A stretch of DNA of 26,939 nt from Rickettsiales bacterium (lineage in GTDB: Bacteria; Pseudomonadota; Alphaproteobacteria; Rickettsiales; UBA998): positions 1-26,939 of the forward strand of contig JAIEPI010000210.1 of assembly GCA_019749855.1 (NCBI GenBank). The letters are read 5' to 3'. Every line of letters begins with the position of its first letter. Position 1 is the first letter of the stretch. The notes beneath the pieces were generated by a model, which ran no database searches, was not told the DNA's origin, and saw only the letters and a program-made list of their open reading frames with translations. Below are positions 15,826 to 24,385 of the stretch, piece after piece. Made by a program: the position numbers and the translations under genes.

Positions 15826-16983
15826 ATGGCTCGATCTTACATCTATGCAATCCTCAGTATTTTGCTACCTTTTTTATATGCATGTACTGGAGTAATAGAC
15901 CCCATAAACATGCCCATTACCAGCCGCGCAGACTTTGATCGCATAATAACCGAGCGAGATCAGCGTATTCAAGCTATCTCAGACCAGGCTGCACGTGAAC
16001 GGTGGAACGAGGAGAGTGCGATCAACGAAATGGCAGAAGTCGAATTGCCCTATTACCGCACCCTTAGCGATCCCGCTAATATAATAGCCACGGGTTTCGC
16101 GACCGAAGATTTTGTGAGCGATCCAACTAATGAGGCCAGACTGGCGGTCCCCAACGACCATGAACTGATAGAGCTAGTAAGCAAGATCACTTCACAACTG
16201 AATGCAGAATATGGGCAGGCTTACGTTCCGCCAAGAATCATTTTTACACGCGGCTACATTGACCCCCATGCGCGATTTAGTTTCTCCCAAGAAATGGATG
16301 CAGTTTTAATTGATATGGACCATCTAGCTACCATCCACGATTCTGAGATGTTAACCGGTTGTATGGGCCACGAACTTACGCACCGTTATCAGCGTAGCGA
16401 TCTGAATTTGCTCGCTAAGCTCATATTAAATTACAATGAATATGACCCTGTCGCCTTGCGCACGGTTCGAGTCTCGGAAGCCGAGGCGGATTACCGAGGT
16501 GCCCAGGTTTCTTCACCAGCCGCTATGCAGCGTGCCTTGCGCGATTTATATATTGGCTTAGTAAATAACACACCTGAGGCAGATGCAGTCGAATATCTAA
16601 GGCTACAGAAGCCTGGGTTGAGTCTGGAACGTGCGCGACACCGATTTTCTATGATGCCGGAAAAACATCAAGACCTTCTAATATGTAAAACTAGCGGATT
16701 GCCAAAGGAAATCCAAAATAAGTTGCGTAATATGGTGATGGTTGATTTGAAAGCTTTAGAGGCTGCCGGCGAATCGGTATCGGATCATCCATCCATTGAA
16801 CATCGCGAGCGCATGTTGAAGCTTCTACAAGATAATCCTGATTTGTTGAACAGACCCGGCGTGCATTTTGACGACTCAGCAAATATTATCATTGGGACCA
16901 AAGGAAGCTCACCGCTAGAGTCGAAGATTAAAACGCCGCCGCGCAGGGCGTGCGCATCTAATGGCAAATGCGTCGAGAATTGA
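15826..16983 (+). CDS. M48-type zinc metalloprotease, probable lipoprotein
   Basis: The 385-residue product starts with a signal peptide that ends in a lipobox (LLPFLYAC, Cys20), so it should be a periplasm-facing lipoprotein. The zinc motif HELTH is at 182-186 and the third ligand lies in SEAEADYRGAQ (EAEAD 218-222), the usual M48 order. The region before it (VPPRIIFTRGYIDPHARFS) carries the typical short strand of Ste24/BepA-like proteases. The last 20 residues are basic (KTPPRRACASNGK). Such proteases assist outer-membrane protein quality control; the substrate here is unknown. A -10-like TATAAT at 15756-15761 lies upstream. The gene is more AT-rich than its neighbours, which may reflect recent acquisition. 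Confidence 0.85.
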   Translation: MARSYIYAILSILLPFLYACTGVIDPINMPITSRADFDRIITERDQRIQAISDQAARERWNEESAINEMAEVELPYYRTLSDPANIIATGFATEDFVSDPTNEARLAVPNDHELIELVSKITSQLNAEYGQAYVPPRIIFTRGYIDPHARFSFSQEMDAVLIDMDHLATIHDSEMLTGCMGHELTHRYQRSDLNLLAKLILNYNEYDPVALRTVRVSEAEADYRGAQVSSPAAMQRALRDLYIGLVNNTPEADAVEYLRLQKPGLSLERARHRFSMMPEKHQDLLICKTSGLPKEIQNKLRNMVMVDLKALEAAGESVSDHPSIEHRERMLKLLQDNPDLLNRPGVHFDDSANIIIGTKGSSPLESKIKTPPRRACASNGKCVEN

Positions 16984-17058
16984 AGTCACCAGGCTTACAA
17001 TGCGTATTTCAAATTGTGCGTGGTATAGGATTTTGCAAGGGTGGAAGTGGCCTTGCCG

Positions 17059-17114
17059 CCCGAAGCCGATGCGTAGGGGTGGCTGCGCCTCCCGAAGCCG
17101 AAGGCGAAGGGTGG
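17059..17114. repeat. Imperfect 24-bp direct repeat ending at the tRNA 3' end
   Basis: Segments 17059-17082 and 17091-17114 share about 20 of 24 positions, both starting CCCGAAGCCGA and ending GGGTGG. The second copy ends on the encoded CCA tail of the tRNA. The repeat is GC-rich and may derive from slippage or a duplication of the tRNA flank; it is too short and imperfect to be called an attachment site. Confidence 0.5.
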
Positions 17115-17186
17115 TGGCTCGAGAGGGATTTGAACCCCCGACCAAGGGATTATGATTCCCCTGCTCTACCGCTGAGCTACCGAGCC
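17112..17186 (-). tRNA. tRNA-Met(CAU), probably the elongator
   Basis: The minus strand folds as a full cloverleaf. The acceptor stem GGCTCGG pairs with TCGAGCC, the loop ATCATAA gives anticodon CAT, the T loop is TTCAAAT, and CCA is encoded. It lacks the unpaired first base of initiator tRNA. A tRNA-Ile2 read through lysidine also shows CAT; the acceptor fits elongator Met better, but I cannot exclude Ile2 by eye. Confidence 0.9.
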
Positions 17187-17277
17187 ATGCTCAAAATTGA
17201 GGGAGAAACTTAGCCTTTTTGCCCGCGCTGTCAAGCGCAATACGCTCCAAACTCTGGCGTCTTTATCCCTTGTTACT

Positions 17278-17673
17278 CTAAACTGCATTCCTGAGCGTCT
17301 CGAGCATGTCCTGTGCTTTTTCATCGCTGTATAGCTCAGCAGGGCCACCCCATACGGGGCGCGGCCATGCGGCATCACTGGTGTGGCGCGCAATGATGTG
17401 CACATGCAATTGCCGCACCTGATTGCCAAGTGCCGCGACATTCATCTTGTAGGCACCGGTATGCTTCTGTAACGCCTGAGAAACGTAAGCCATTTCATCG
17501 AGAAGAGTCACACGATCCGCTTGACTAAGGTCCGTGATCTCCACCATATCCACTCTGCGCGGTATTAACACCAGCCACGGATAGAGCGCATTATTCATCA
17601 GCCGCACCTGACACAGCGGCAAATCGCGCACAAAGAGTGAGTCCTTACTCAGTAGATCATCCAGTTCAAACAT
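17278..17673 (-). CDS. HIT-family (histidine triad) protein
   Basis: The 131-residue product is a nucleotide hydrolase or transferase of the HIT superfamily. The triad region reads QLHVHIIARH: the last two histidines (H90, H92) are present, and the first position of the classic HxHxH is Gln, as in several bacterial HIT groups. The N-terminal half (YPWLVLIPRR) is the usual HIT beta-strand block, and the C-terminus has a WPRPVWG segment. The first ATG is at 17673; an in-frame TTG sits two codons before it. It lies downstream of purB on the same strand and upstream of the tRNA. Its substrate is likely a nucleoside phosphate conjugate, but this is not proven. Confidence 0.9.
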   Translation of the reverse strand: MFELDDLLSKDSLFVRDLPLCQVRLMNNALYPWLVLIPRRVDMVEITDLSQADRVTLLDEMAYVSQALQKHTGAYKMNVAALGNQVRQLHVHIIARHTSDAAWPRPVWGGPAELYSDEKAQDMLETLRNAV

Positions 17674-17723
17674 TCTCAACTCTCAGTGAATCGTGGATTT
17701 CTTGCATTGCACAATAAAAAGTC

Positions 17724-19019
17724 TCAGAAGATACGTGCAAAAATAGTATCGACATGCTTGGTATGATAATTCATATCAAACAATGCGGTTAGCTCCTCTT
17801 TTGGTAACGCGTTTGTCACTTCAGCATCCGCCAAAAGCTCGCTCATGAAGTCTTTGCCCTGCTCCCATACCTTCATTGCGTTGCGCTGCACAAAACGGTA
17901 CGCGTCCTCGCGGCTCACGCCCGCCTGTGTCAACGCCAACAACACGCGCTGCGAAAAGATGAGACCGCCGAGACGCTCCATGTTCTCTCGCATGCGCTCA
18001 GGATATACGAGTAGATTCTCAATCAAACCGGCCAAACGATTCAGCGCGAAATCAAGCGTCACCGTGGCGTCCGGCGCAATCATGCGCTCCACCGAGGAAT
18101 GCGAAATATCGCGCTCATGCCATAACGCCACATTCTCAAGCGCCGGCATGGCATAAGAGCGCACCATCCTCGCCAGCCCTGTTAAATTCTCCGAGAGCAC
18201 CGGATTGCGCTTGTGCGGCATGGCCGAGCTGCCTTTTTGCCCTTTGGAGAAGAATTCCTCGACCTCCAGCACCTCGGTACGTTGCAGGTGACGAATCTCG
18301 GTGGCGACATTCTCAATCGAGGAGGCAATCACCGCCAACGTGCAGAAAAACGCCGCATGACGATCACGCGGGATGACCTGCGTCGAGACAGGCTCCACCG
18401 TCAGCCCCAGCTTTTCTGCTACATGCTCCTCTACCGCCGGAGCGATATTGGCAAAGGTGCCCACCGCACCTGAGATGGCACAGGTGGCGATTTCATCCCG
18501 CGCCACCAAAAGCCGCGCACGGTTACGCTGAAATTCAGCATAAAAGCGCGCGAATTTAAGCCCCATCGTCACCGGTTCTGCATGGATGCCATGACTGCGC
18601 CCCACCGCCACCATGTCCTTCGTTTCCAAAGCGCGCTTCTTCAGGGCGGCCAGCACACGGTCCAGCCCTGAGAGCAGAAGATCAGACGCCTGCTTTAACT
18701 GCACGGCCAAGCAGGTATCCAGCACGTCCGAGCTGGTCATGCCCTGATGCACAAAACGCGAATCATCGCCAATATGCTCGGCTAAATGGGTGAGGAAGGC
18801 AATCACATCATGCTTGGTGGTGCGCTCAATCTCGTCGATGCGCGCAATGTCGAACTGCTTAGGCGCATTTTTCCAGATGTTTTTGGCGGCTTGCTGCGGA
18901 ATCACGCCTAAATCCGCCAGTTTATCACAGGCATGCGCCTCAATTTCAAACCAGATGCGATAGCGATTTTGCGGCTCCCAGATGGCAGCCATTTCGGGTC
19001 GGGTATAGCGGGGAATCAT
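17724..19019 (-). CDS. purB: Adenylosuccinate lyase
   Basis: The 431-residue enzyme cleaves adenylosuccinate to AMP and fumarate, and SAICAR to AICAR, in purine synthesis. The catalytic-region motifs are present: TTKHDVIAF (H70 region), RSHGIHAEP with the active-site His, and the fumarase/lyase signature GSSAMPHKRNP at 263-273. Its length matches the short bacterial PurB. ATG is followed by IPRYTRPEM, a common start in this family. A HIT gene follows 50 bases after its stop. The M23 peptidase gene lies upstream on the same strand but with its own promoter. No deviation from key residues is seen. Confidence 0.96.
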   Translation of the reverse strand: MIPRYTRPEMAAIWEPQNRYRIWFEIEAHACDKLADLGVIPQQAAKNIWKNAPKQFDIARIDEIERTTKHDVIAFLTHLAEHIGDDSRFVHQGMTSSDVLDTCLAVQLKQASDLLLSGLDRVLAALKKRALETKDMVAVGRSHGIHAEPVTMGLKFARFYAEFQRNRARLLVARDEIATCAISGAVGTFANIAPAVEEHVAEKLGLTVEPVSTQVIPRDRHAAFFCTLAVIASSIENVATEIRHLQRTEVLEVEEFFSKGQKGSSAMPHKRNPVLSENLTGLARMVRSYAMPALENVALWHERDISHSSVERMIAPDATVTLDFALNRLAGLIENLLVYPERMRENMERLGGLIFSQRVLLALTQAGVSREDAYRFVQRNAMKVWEQGKDFMSELLADAEVTNALPKEELTALFDMNYHTKHVDTIFARIF

Positions 19020-19087
19020 GTGGCGACCTTGCAGTTGCGATATCGCGTTACTTAAACGAGAGGCCGACTAAATGCAAGAAACGAAGA

Positions 19088-20230
19088 TCAGACGTTATGA
19101 GAACTAGAAGACGACGAACGAGAAGTGCCAGAGCCAGTTGCAGCGCGAGCGTTGGAAACATTTAGATTTCCCAAAGCGGCCTCTCCCGCAGCGTCCGCCC
19201 GAACATCTGGGCGCGCGCCTAAGGAAGTGGCTGGCAGGGCAGCACCAGTTGCCTGTTCTCTTACAGATGCGGGAATTGAAGAGCTGCCCTCAGCAACAGA
19301 AGGAGCTTGCGGACGAGCAATAGCGGTTCCCGGCGAAAGACGCTGTCCCACAGCCAGTGCCGTACCATTGATTACAGGATCACGGGCGGTTCCAGAGGCG
19401 TCACGTTGCTCATAATGCAGGTGAATACCGGTACTGCGTCCTGTCGTCCCCATTACACCCAATCTCTCACCTTGCGCCAGAACCTGGCCAGCCACAACAG
19501 AAATGCTTGCTAGATGCCCATATCGCGTAGAGCCACCATCTGGATGCCTAATGATCACTACATTGCCATAACCCCGCATTTCGCCTGAAAATTCAACAAT
19601 GCCGCGAGCGCTCGCGCCAATCGCTGGGCTTTCTCCACTACCAGAAGGCCGTGCAAGGTCAATGCCAGCATGGTGCGCCCGACCACCAACCACAGGGTGA
19701 TCCCTCATGCCGAATCCAGACGTTACTCGTGATTCACCCAAAACGGGACTGGTATGAGCAACCGGCGAAGTCCCAGCATTTTCTTCTAGGTAGCGACGAA
19801 CCGCGCCAGTGGCACGCTCCGCGACGGCACGCGAATCTGGACTGTTCTGGCCGGGACTAACCCCTGCTTCACGATCACGAGCATTATCCTGCGGCGTAGC
19901 AACACGTCCAAGCTCTGCATCAAAATCCGGATTAAAAAGCATCATGAGTAACCGCATGAAAAACTGCATGCCTTGTGCGCCGCCCAGGCCATTATTTTGT
20001 GAATACTGGCGGTACGCGCTGTTGAACGCTTCATCACGCTGCGCTTGTGTTTCATCCGGCGACTCAGCCGCCAGCAGCCCTTGTGCTCGCAGATACTGCT
20101 CAGCCTGCGTGCGGCGCTCGCCGGTGAGTGTCTCGGAGGCTGGCGCGTCAATCCCCGCTTGCACTCGCGCCGCCGGTGGCTGACTTCGTGGCGATGTTCG
20201 GGGGGCTGGTAATGTCGGAGTCGTGGTCAT
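19088..20230 (-). CDS. M23 (LytM-type) peptidase without a signal peptide
   Basis: The product has 380 residues. Residues 1-150 are proline-, alanine- and glutamine-rich and look disordered. The M23 domain spans about 165-290: SGFGMRDHPVVGG, HHAGIDLA (H187, D191), YGHLASIS (H239) and HLHYE (H270, H272), the full zinc and catalytic set, so it should cleave peptidoglycan cross-bridges. The C-terminus is a serine-rich tail (SRSSSSSSHNV). No Sec or Tat signal or lipobox is present, and the only hydrophobic run (FFMRLLMMLF, 90-99) is short, so export must use another route or the protein stays cytosolic. GAGG lies six bases before the ATG. A Pho-box-like promoter precedes it, and a small membrane protein gene lies upstream. 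Confidence 0.88.
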   Translation of the reverse strand: MTTTPTLPAPRTSPRSQPPAARVQAGIDAPASETLTGERRTQAEQYLRAQGLLAAESPDETQAQRDEAFNSAYRQYSQNNGLGGAQGMQFFMRLLMMLFNPDFDAELGRVATPQDNARDREAGVSPGQNSPDSRAVAERATGAVRRYLEENAGTSPVAHTSPVLGESRVTSGFGMRDHPVVGGRAHHAGIDLARPSGSGESPAIGASARGIVEFSGEMRGYGNVVIIRHPDGGSTRYGHLASISVVAGQVLAQGERLGVMGTTGRSTGIHLHYEQRDASGTARDPVINGTALAVGQRLSPGTAIARPQAPSVAEGSSSIPASVREQATGAALPATSLGARPDVRADAAGEAALGNLNVSNARAATGSGTSRSSSSSSHNV

Positions 20231-20247
20231 AATGTCCTCATTGCCTG

Positions 20248-20281
20248 ACTATAACAAAGAGTGATGACAATTAGATGACGA
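20248..20281 (-). promoter_or_regulatory. Pho-box-like promoter of the M23 peptidase gene
   Basis: On the minus strand TCGTCAT-CTAA-TTGTCAT (20281-20264) is two seven-base direct repeats with an 11-bp period. Exactly 10 bp later comes TATAGT (20253-20248), the layout of a PhoB-activated promoter. The site is just beyond the preceding gene's stop, so the peptidase has its own control. Confidence 0.6.
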
Positions 20282-20287
20282 TAATGA

Positions 20288-20605
20288 CTAGACATTCAAT
20301 GATCCTCTGTCTGAGGGCTGAGCGCCTCTGGAGGCTGCGACAGGGGTCGCTAAAGGCGGCTGAATCTCGAGTGATGCCGTGGCAACGGTTGGCGCTTCTG
20401 GTGCGGCATCCCCCCGTGTCGATTGCACGGGTGGGCGCTCTAGCGCGGCCGTTCTGCGTGGCGTGCTTCCCCCTTCAAACGTGCGTGAGAACCACTGGCC
20501 AACATCTTCCAGCCAACCGCCCGGGCGCAAACCGTTCTGCAGCACCATGGTGCCACCCACCACCGCCAACATCGCAAGCGCGACCTGTAAAATCAGACCT
20601 TCCAT
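20288..20605 (-). CDS. Small single-pass membrane protein with a disordered tail
   Basis: This 105-residue protein is unrecognised. Residues 2-24 (EGLILQVALAMLAVVGGTMVLQ) form one transmembrane helix. The remainder is Pro-, Arg- and Ala-rich and probably disordered (RRTAALERPPVQSTRGDAAP). The composition resembles the N-terminal region of the M23 peptidase encoded 57 bases downstream, which suggests the two work together, for example as a membrane anchor or exporter partner (inference). I start at the ATG 20605 rather than an upstream in-frame TTG at 20626, because the promoter lies at 20613-20646. No known domain is visible. Confidence 0.65.
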   Translation of the reverse strand: MEGLILQVALAMLAVVGGTMVLQNGLRPGGWLEDVGQWFSRTFEGGSTPRRTAALERPPVQSTRGDAAPEAPTVATASLEIQPPLATPVAASRGAQPSDRGSLNV

Positions 20606-20612
20606 AAACTTT

Positions 20613-20646
20613 ATTCTATGCAGCAATCATGACGATTTCGTGACGA
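20613..20646 (-). promoter_or_regulatory. Pho-box-like promoter of the small membrane protein gene
   Basis: On the minus strand TCGTCAC-GAAA-TCGTCAT (20646-20629) is a near-perfect direct repeat with an 11-bp period, followed after 10 bp by TAGAAT (20618-20613). The start codon at 20605 would then leave almost no leader, so the transcript may be short-leadered or start at a nearby base. Confidence 0.6.
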
Positions 20647-20679
20647 CATCGTTTTTACTTTGAAAAAGTGCCGAATCCT

Positions 20680-21345
20680 TCAATACGCCACCACTACCGG
20701 ATCGAGTGAGCGCCAGAGATACCATGTTGCCACGGAGCGGTAGGGCCGCCATATCTCGGCATGCGCGCTGATGGCCTTTTTATCCTTAGCCGAAATGGCG
20801 TAATGCTTCTCAATCGCTTTCAGTAAGCCAATATCACCCAGCGGAAACACATCAGGCCGCATGAGATGAAAAATCAGGAACATTTCCGCCGTCCACACGC
20901 CAATGCCTTTAATGCGCGTTAACTCGGCAATGATGTCAGCATCCGCCTTGGCTAGCCAGTAGTCTTCCGCATGAATGTCCTGCGTGTGAAAATGTTCAGA
21001 AAGCGCCTGCATATAGGCCACTTTCTGGCCGGACAAACCACAGGCGCGTAGTTGCTCATCCGCCAGCGACATGACGTAAGCTGGGTTCAGGTTGCCCCCC
21101 TGCATCGCCACCGCCTCAAATTTTCGCCACACCGCGTCGGCGGCTTTCACCGAGATTTGCTGCCCCACAATGGAGCGCGCCAGCGTATGAAACGCATGCC
21201 CACGCGATTGTAACCCCTCCCCGTGATAGTTGAGAATCATCCCGCGCATTATCGGGTCAGCGTTACTAAGCGACAGCTTAGCCTGCTCCCAATAGCTGGG
21301 AAAGGATGTCGTGGATGTCATGGGCATGTTTGTTGGAGTTGGCAT
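20680..21345 (-). CDS. alkA: DNA-3-methyladenine glycosylase II (AlkA-like)
   Basis: The 221-residue base-excision repair enzyme belongs to the HhH-GPD superfamily. The helix-hairpin-helix is LTRIKGIGVWTAEM (142-155) and the catalytic aspartate lies in FPLGDIGLLKA (D171). It lacks the N-terminal AlkA domain and so is the short form. It would remove alkylated purines. AGGA lies about ten bases before the ATG at 21345; later in-frame ATGs exist. It is divergent from lepA, with a palindromic repeat between them. Confidence 0.9.
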   Translation of the reverse strand: MPTPTNMPMTSTTSFPSYWEQAKLSLSNADPIMRGMILNYHGEGLQSRGHAFHTLARSIVGQQISVKAADAVWRKFEAVAMQGGNLNPAYVMSLADEQLRACGLSGQKVAYMQALSEHFHTQDIHAEDYWLAKADADIIAELTRIKGIGVWTAEMFLIFHLMRPDVFPLGDIGLLKAIEKHYAISAKDKKAISAHAEIWRPYRSVATWYLWRSLDPVVVAY

Positions 21346-21396
21346 AGAATCCTGTGGAAAGCTTTAGTTAAAGTATGTAATGAACAATTGCACCAA

Positions 21397-21464
21397 TGTC
21401 ATCCCAGCGAAAGCTGGGATTCAGCCGCCCTGCCTGCTGGATTCCTGCCTTCGCAGAAATGACA
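21397..21464. repeat. 68-bp palindromic repeat of the 'VIPAKAGIQ ... RRND' type
   Basis: The ends TGTCATCCCAGCGAAAGCTG and the complement of TGCGAAGGCAGGAATCC form an imperfect inverted repeat, TGTCA at 21397 facing TGACA at 21464. Translated in frame it spells IPAKAGIQ and LRRND, the well-known signature of a dispersed intergenic repeat in proteobacteria. It ends 24 bases before lepA. Confidence 0.8.
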
Positions 21465-21487
21465 TAACTTTTGAGCTAGCAAACCAC

Positions 21488-23296
21488 ATGACCGATCCAA
21501 CCCTGATTCGTAACTTCTCCATTATTGCGCATATTGATCATGGAAAATCTACCCTCGCTGACCGCCTGATAGAGTTTTGTGGCGGGCTGGAGCTACGTGA
21601 GATGAGCGGTCAGGTGCTCGATAACATGGATATTGAGAAGGAGCGCGGCATCACCATCAAAGCGCAAACGGTGCGCCTGCGTTATAAGGCAAAGGATGGG
21701 CAGGTCTATGTGCTCAATCTCATGGATACGCCAGGCCACGTCGATTTTACCTATGAAGTCAGCCGTTGTCTCTCTGCCTGCGAAGGCTCACTGCTGGTGG
21801 TGGACGCGTCGCAGGGTGTAGAAGCACAAACCCTCGCCAACGTCTATCTGGCACTGGATGCGGGGCACGAGATTGTGCCGGTGCTGAATAAAATTGACCT
21901 GCCCGCCGCTGAGCCAGAGCAAGTGAAAAAGCAAATCGAGGATGTGATCGGCCTGGATGCCTCCGATGCGGTGATGATTTCCGCCAAAACCGGCATCGGT
22001 ATCGAGGACGTGCTTGAAGCCATCGTCACCCGCTTGCCCGCGCCCAAGCCACTGCCTGAGGATGCGCCCTTGAAGGCCATGCTGGTGGATAGCTGGTATG
22101 ATACCTATCTGGGTGTGGTGATTTTGGTGCGTATTGTCGAAGGCACCCTAAAAAAAGGCATGAAAATCCGCATGATGTCGAGTGGTGCAGCGCACAATGT
22201 GGATCAAGTGGGGGTGTTCACCCCGAAAAAAATCGCCACCGAAACCCTTAGCCCGGGCGAAGTTGGCTTCATGATTACCGGCATCAAGCAGGTCGCGGAT
22301 TGCAAAATCGGTGATACCGTGACCGAGGATCGCCGCCCAGCGGAAGCGTCGCTGCCCGGGTTTAGGCCCAGCCAGCCCGTGGTTTTCTGTGGCCTGTATC
22401 CCACCGATTCCAGTGAATATGAGCATTTGAAAGAGAGTCTGTCTAAGCTGCATCTCAATGATTCCAGTTTTCACTATGAGGTGGAATCCTCCTCGGCGCT
22501 CGGTTTTGGCTTCCGCTGCGGTTTTCTGGGGTTATTGCATCTGGAGATTATTCAAGAGCGCCTCGAGCGCGAATATGACGTCGATCTTATTACCACCGCG
22601 CCCAGTGTTGTCTATAAAATGGCGCTCACCGATGGCAGCGAAGTGGAATTGCATAATCCAGCCGATATGCCCGATCCCACCAAAATTGTCGCCATGTATG
22701 AGCCGTGGATCAAAGGCACCATCATGGTGCCGGATGAATATCTGGGCAATATCTTGTCATTATGCACTGAAAAACGCGGCATTCAGAAAGAGCTGACCTA
22801 TGTAGGCGGACGCGCCATGGTGGTGTACCGCCTGCCGCTCAATGAGGTGGTGTTCGATTTTTATGACCGTCTGAAAAGCTGCTCAAAAGGGTATGCAAGC
22901 TTTGATTACCACATGGATGGCTATGATGAGAGCGATCTGGTGAAGCTATCCATTTTGGTGAATGCCGAACTGGTGGATGCACTCTCGATTATTGTGCACC
23001 GCACACAATCCGAATATCGTGGCCGTGCGCTCTGTAAGCGATTGAAAGATCTCATTCCGCGCCACATGTTCCAGATCCCCATTCAGGCGGCCATTGGTGG
23101 CAAAATTATTGCACGCGAAACCATTTCGGCAATGCGAAAAGACGTCACCGCCAAATGTTACGGTGGCGATATCTCACGTAAGAGGAAATTGCTGGAAAAA
23201 CAAAAGGCTGGAAAGAAAAAGATGCGCTCAATCGGCAATGTGGATATTCCGCAGTCCGCCTTCCTTGCCGCCCTTAAAATGGGCGATGAGGGCTGA
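21488..23296 (+). CDS. lepA: Elongation factor 4 (back-translocase GTPase)
   Basis: The 602-residue GTPase, of normal length for LepA, acts on ribosomes. The G1 motif is AHIDHGKST (14-22), G3 DTPGH and G4 NKIDLP are intact, and the C-terminal LepA-specific domain ends KAGKKKMRSIGNVDIPQSAF. An upstream in-frame ATG at 21380 would add 36 residues that translate a palindromic repeat (IPAKAGIQ...), so I start at 21488, where MTDPTLIRNFSIIAHID is the conserved beginning. The ribosome site is weak. It reads away from alkA and converges with the 293-residue gene. Confidence 0.97.
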   Translation: MTDPTLIRNFSIIAHIDHGKSTLADRLIEFCGGLELREMSGQVLDNMDIEKERGITIKAQTVRLRYKAKDGQVYVLNLMDTPGHVDFTYEVSRCLSACEGSLLVVDASQGVEAQTLANVYLALDAGHEIVPVLNKIDLPAAEPEQVKKQIEDVIGLDASDAVMISAKTGIGIEDVLEAIVTRLPAPKPLPEDAPLKAMLVDSWYDTYLGVVILVRIVEGTLKKGMKIRMMSSGAAHNVDQVGVFTPKKIATETLSPGEVGFMITGIKQVADCKIGDTVTEDRRPAEASLPGFRPSQPVVFCGLYPTDSSEYEHLKESLSKLHLNDSSFHYEVESSSALGFGFRCGFLGLLHLEIIQERLEREYDVDLITTAPSVVYKMALTDGSEVELHNPADMPDPTKIVAMYEPWIKGTIMVPDEYLGNILSLCTEKRGIQKELTYVGGRAMVVYRLPLNEVVFDFYDRLKSCSKGYASFDYHMDGYDESDLVKLSILVNAELVDALSIIVHRTQSEYRGRALCKRLKDLIPRHMFQIPIQAAIGGKIIARETISAMRKDVTAKCYGGDISRKRKLLEKQKAGKKKMRSIGNVDIPQSAFLAALKMGDEG

Positions 23297-23320
23297 CTTA
23301 CAACGTTTTCAGCGTCGTGT

Positions 23321-24202
23321 TTATTTGCGGCCAGCACCTGCTGATTTGCCTGATTTACCAGCGTTTTCTGCAGCCCGTTGCTGATTCAGACGCCCCACGG
23401 CACCTGTTTTCTGAAGTGCCGCATCAATTTTTGCTGCACTGCGCTCAGCGATGGACGCTTCCAACAGTTGATTTAGCCCCTCGCGTACCGTCATATCCTG
23501 AACATTCGCTGGCACACCGGCAATGTTTCGACCATCACTACTCATGATAGGGCGCTGCTGAGCAAACAAAGTGCTTGCGATCAAATCCGGCTTTTTGTCT
23601 AACCATCCCTCGGCTTTGCCAGAGAGCCGACTTATCTCGCTCAAAATTGAGTCCAGATGCGATTGATTCAGCTCTAACTTTCCGCTGAGAATATCTTCGC
23701 TTTTCACACCAAACGTCTGAATTCCTGCGCCGATGAAGACTCGCTCAGCGTAAGGTAATCCCCGTTGATTTTGCTTAGAATATTGCTGCATGATGGCGCT
23801 CAGATAGCCATAAAATGCCTCAGTAGCAGGGCCTTTCACCAAAATCGGTGTCGTTCCCAAAAATCTTGTGTTTATTTCGCCTTTCCTAGCATTTACCACC
23901 TGCTCGATTAATGTATCATCGATATCGAGCGCCTCACCCACTTTTTGAATAAAGGAAATATCGCATTTTCCTTCTTTAAGAGTTGCAAAGATTTGATCTG
24001 GAACAAACATGCAGTAGCGCTCAATAGCGCGAACATCTTTTAAACTGCCTGATTCTAGGGCATCAATAATCCATGACACAACCACATATTGGGCACTATT
24101 TTTAAGGAATGTTTGTCGTAAACTTTGAAACCCTTCAATCTGCAACTGACCAAAATTTTTCAGCACTTCTGGGGTTCCCTCGCCCTTTATTGTCTTAGCC
24201 AT
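23321..24202 (-). CDS. Unrecognised 293-residue protein with a basic C-terminal tail
   Basis: I recognise no domain. The sequence is soluble and mainly helical, with no signal peptide or membrane segment. The first half contains VVSWIIDALESGSL and FIQKVGEALDIDDTLIEQV, helical segments that could form a bundle. The last 30 residues (GAVGRLNQQRAAENAGKSGKSAGAGRK) are basic, glycine-rich and probably disordered. AGG lies about ten bases before the ATG. The 183-base gap upstream is shared with the divergent gene at 24386, which has a Pho-box-like site; that site points the other way. Function unknown. Confidence 0.8.
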   Translation of the reverse strand: MAKTIKGEGTPEVLKNFGQLQIEGFQSLRQTFLKNSAQYVVVSWIIDALESGSLKDVRAIERYCMFVPDQIFATLKEGKCDISFIQKVGEALDIDDTLIEQVVNARKGEINTRFLGTTPILVKGPATEAFYGYLSAIMQQYSKQNQRGLPYAERVFIGAGIQTFGVKSEDILSGKLELNQSHLDSILSEISRLSGKAEGWLDKKPDLIASTLFAQQRPIMSSDGRNIAGVPANVQDMTVREGLNQLLEASIAERSAAKIDAALQKTGAVGRLNQQRAAENAGKSGKSAGAGRK

Positions 24203-24317
24203 GATGAATACCTATATGCAATTAACCGAGCGTAATCTTGTAAACGCGAGTTAATCTTTGTTAATTTATGCAAGCTTTTGCTGCAACTTGTGGCTCCCGT
24301 CAATGCAGACTTAGCAA

Positions 24318-24365
24318 ACGTCACAGAAACTTCACACAATTCGCTGTCGCATTTGTTAGTATAGG
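24318..24365 (+). promoter_or_regulatory. Pho-box-like promoter of the first glycine-rich membrane protein
   Basis: ACGTCAC-AGAA-ACTTCAC (24318-24335) is a direct repeat with an 11-bp period. Further weaker TTCGC/GTCGC half-sites continue to 24350, and -10-like TAGTAT (24357-24362) or TATAGG (24360-24365) follows. Spacing to the -10 is longer than in the two minus-strand sites. Confidence 0.45.
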
Positions 24366-24385
24366 GATGCGTAAGGGGAGTTTTT

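Noticed and set aside
17059..17114. Integration (attachment) site at the tRNA
   Set aside because: The flanking repeat is short and imperfect, and no integrase or foreign segment is present.
16961..17213. ORFs spanning the tRNA, including one reading ERDLNPRPRDYDSPALPL
   Set aside because: This peptide is a known artefact from translating the complement of a tRNA with its T and anticodon arms; the cloverleaf explains the sequence.
21380..21487. N-terminal extension of LepA
   Set aside because: It translates a dispersed palindromic repeat (IPAKAGIQ...); normal LepA begins at the ATG 21488.
24251..24264. TTAA-N6-TTAA as a CtrA box
   Set aside because: The CtrA spacing is seven bases; this one is six and the region is AT-rich, so a chance match is likely.
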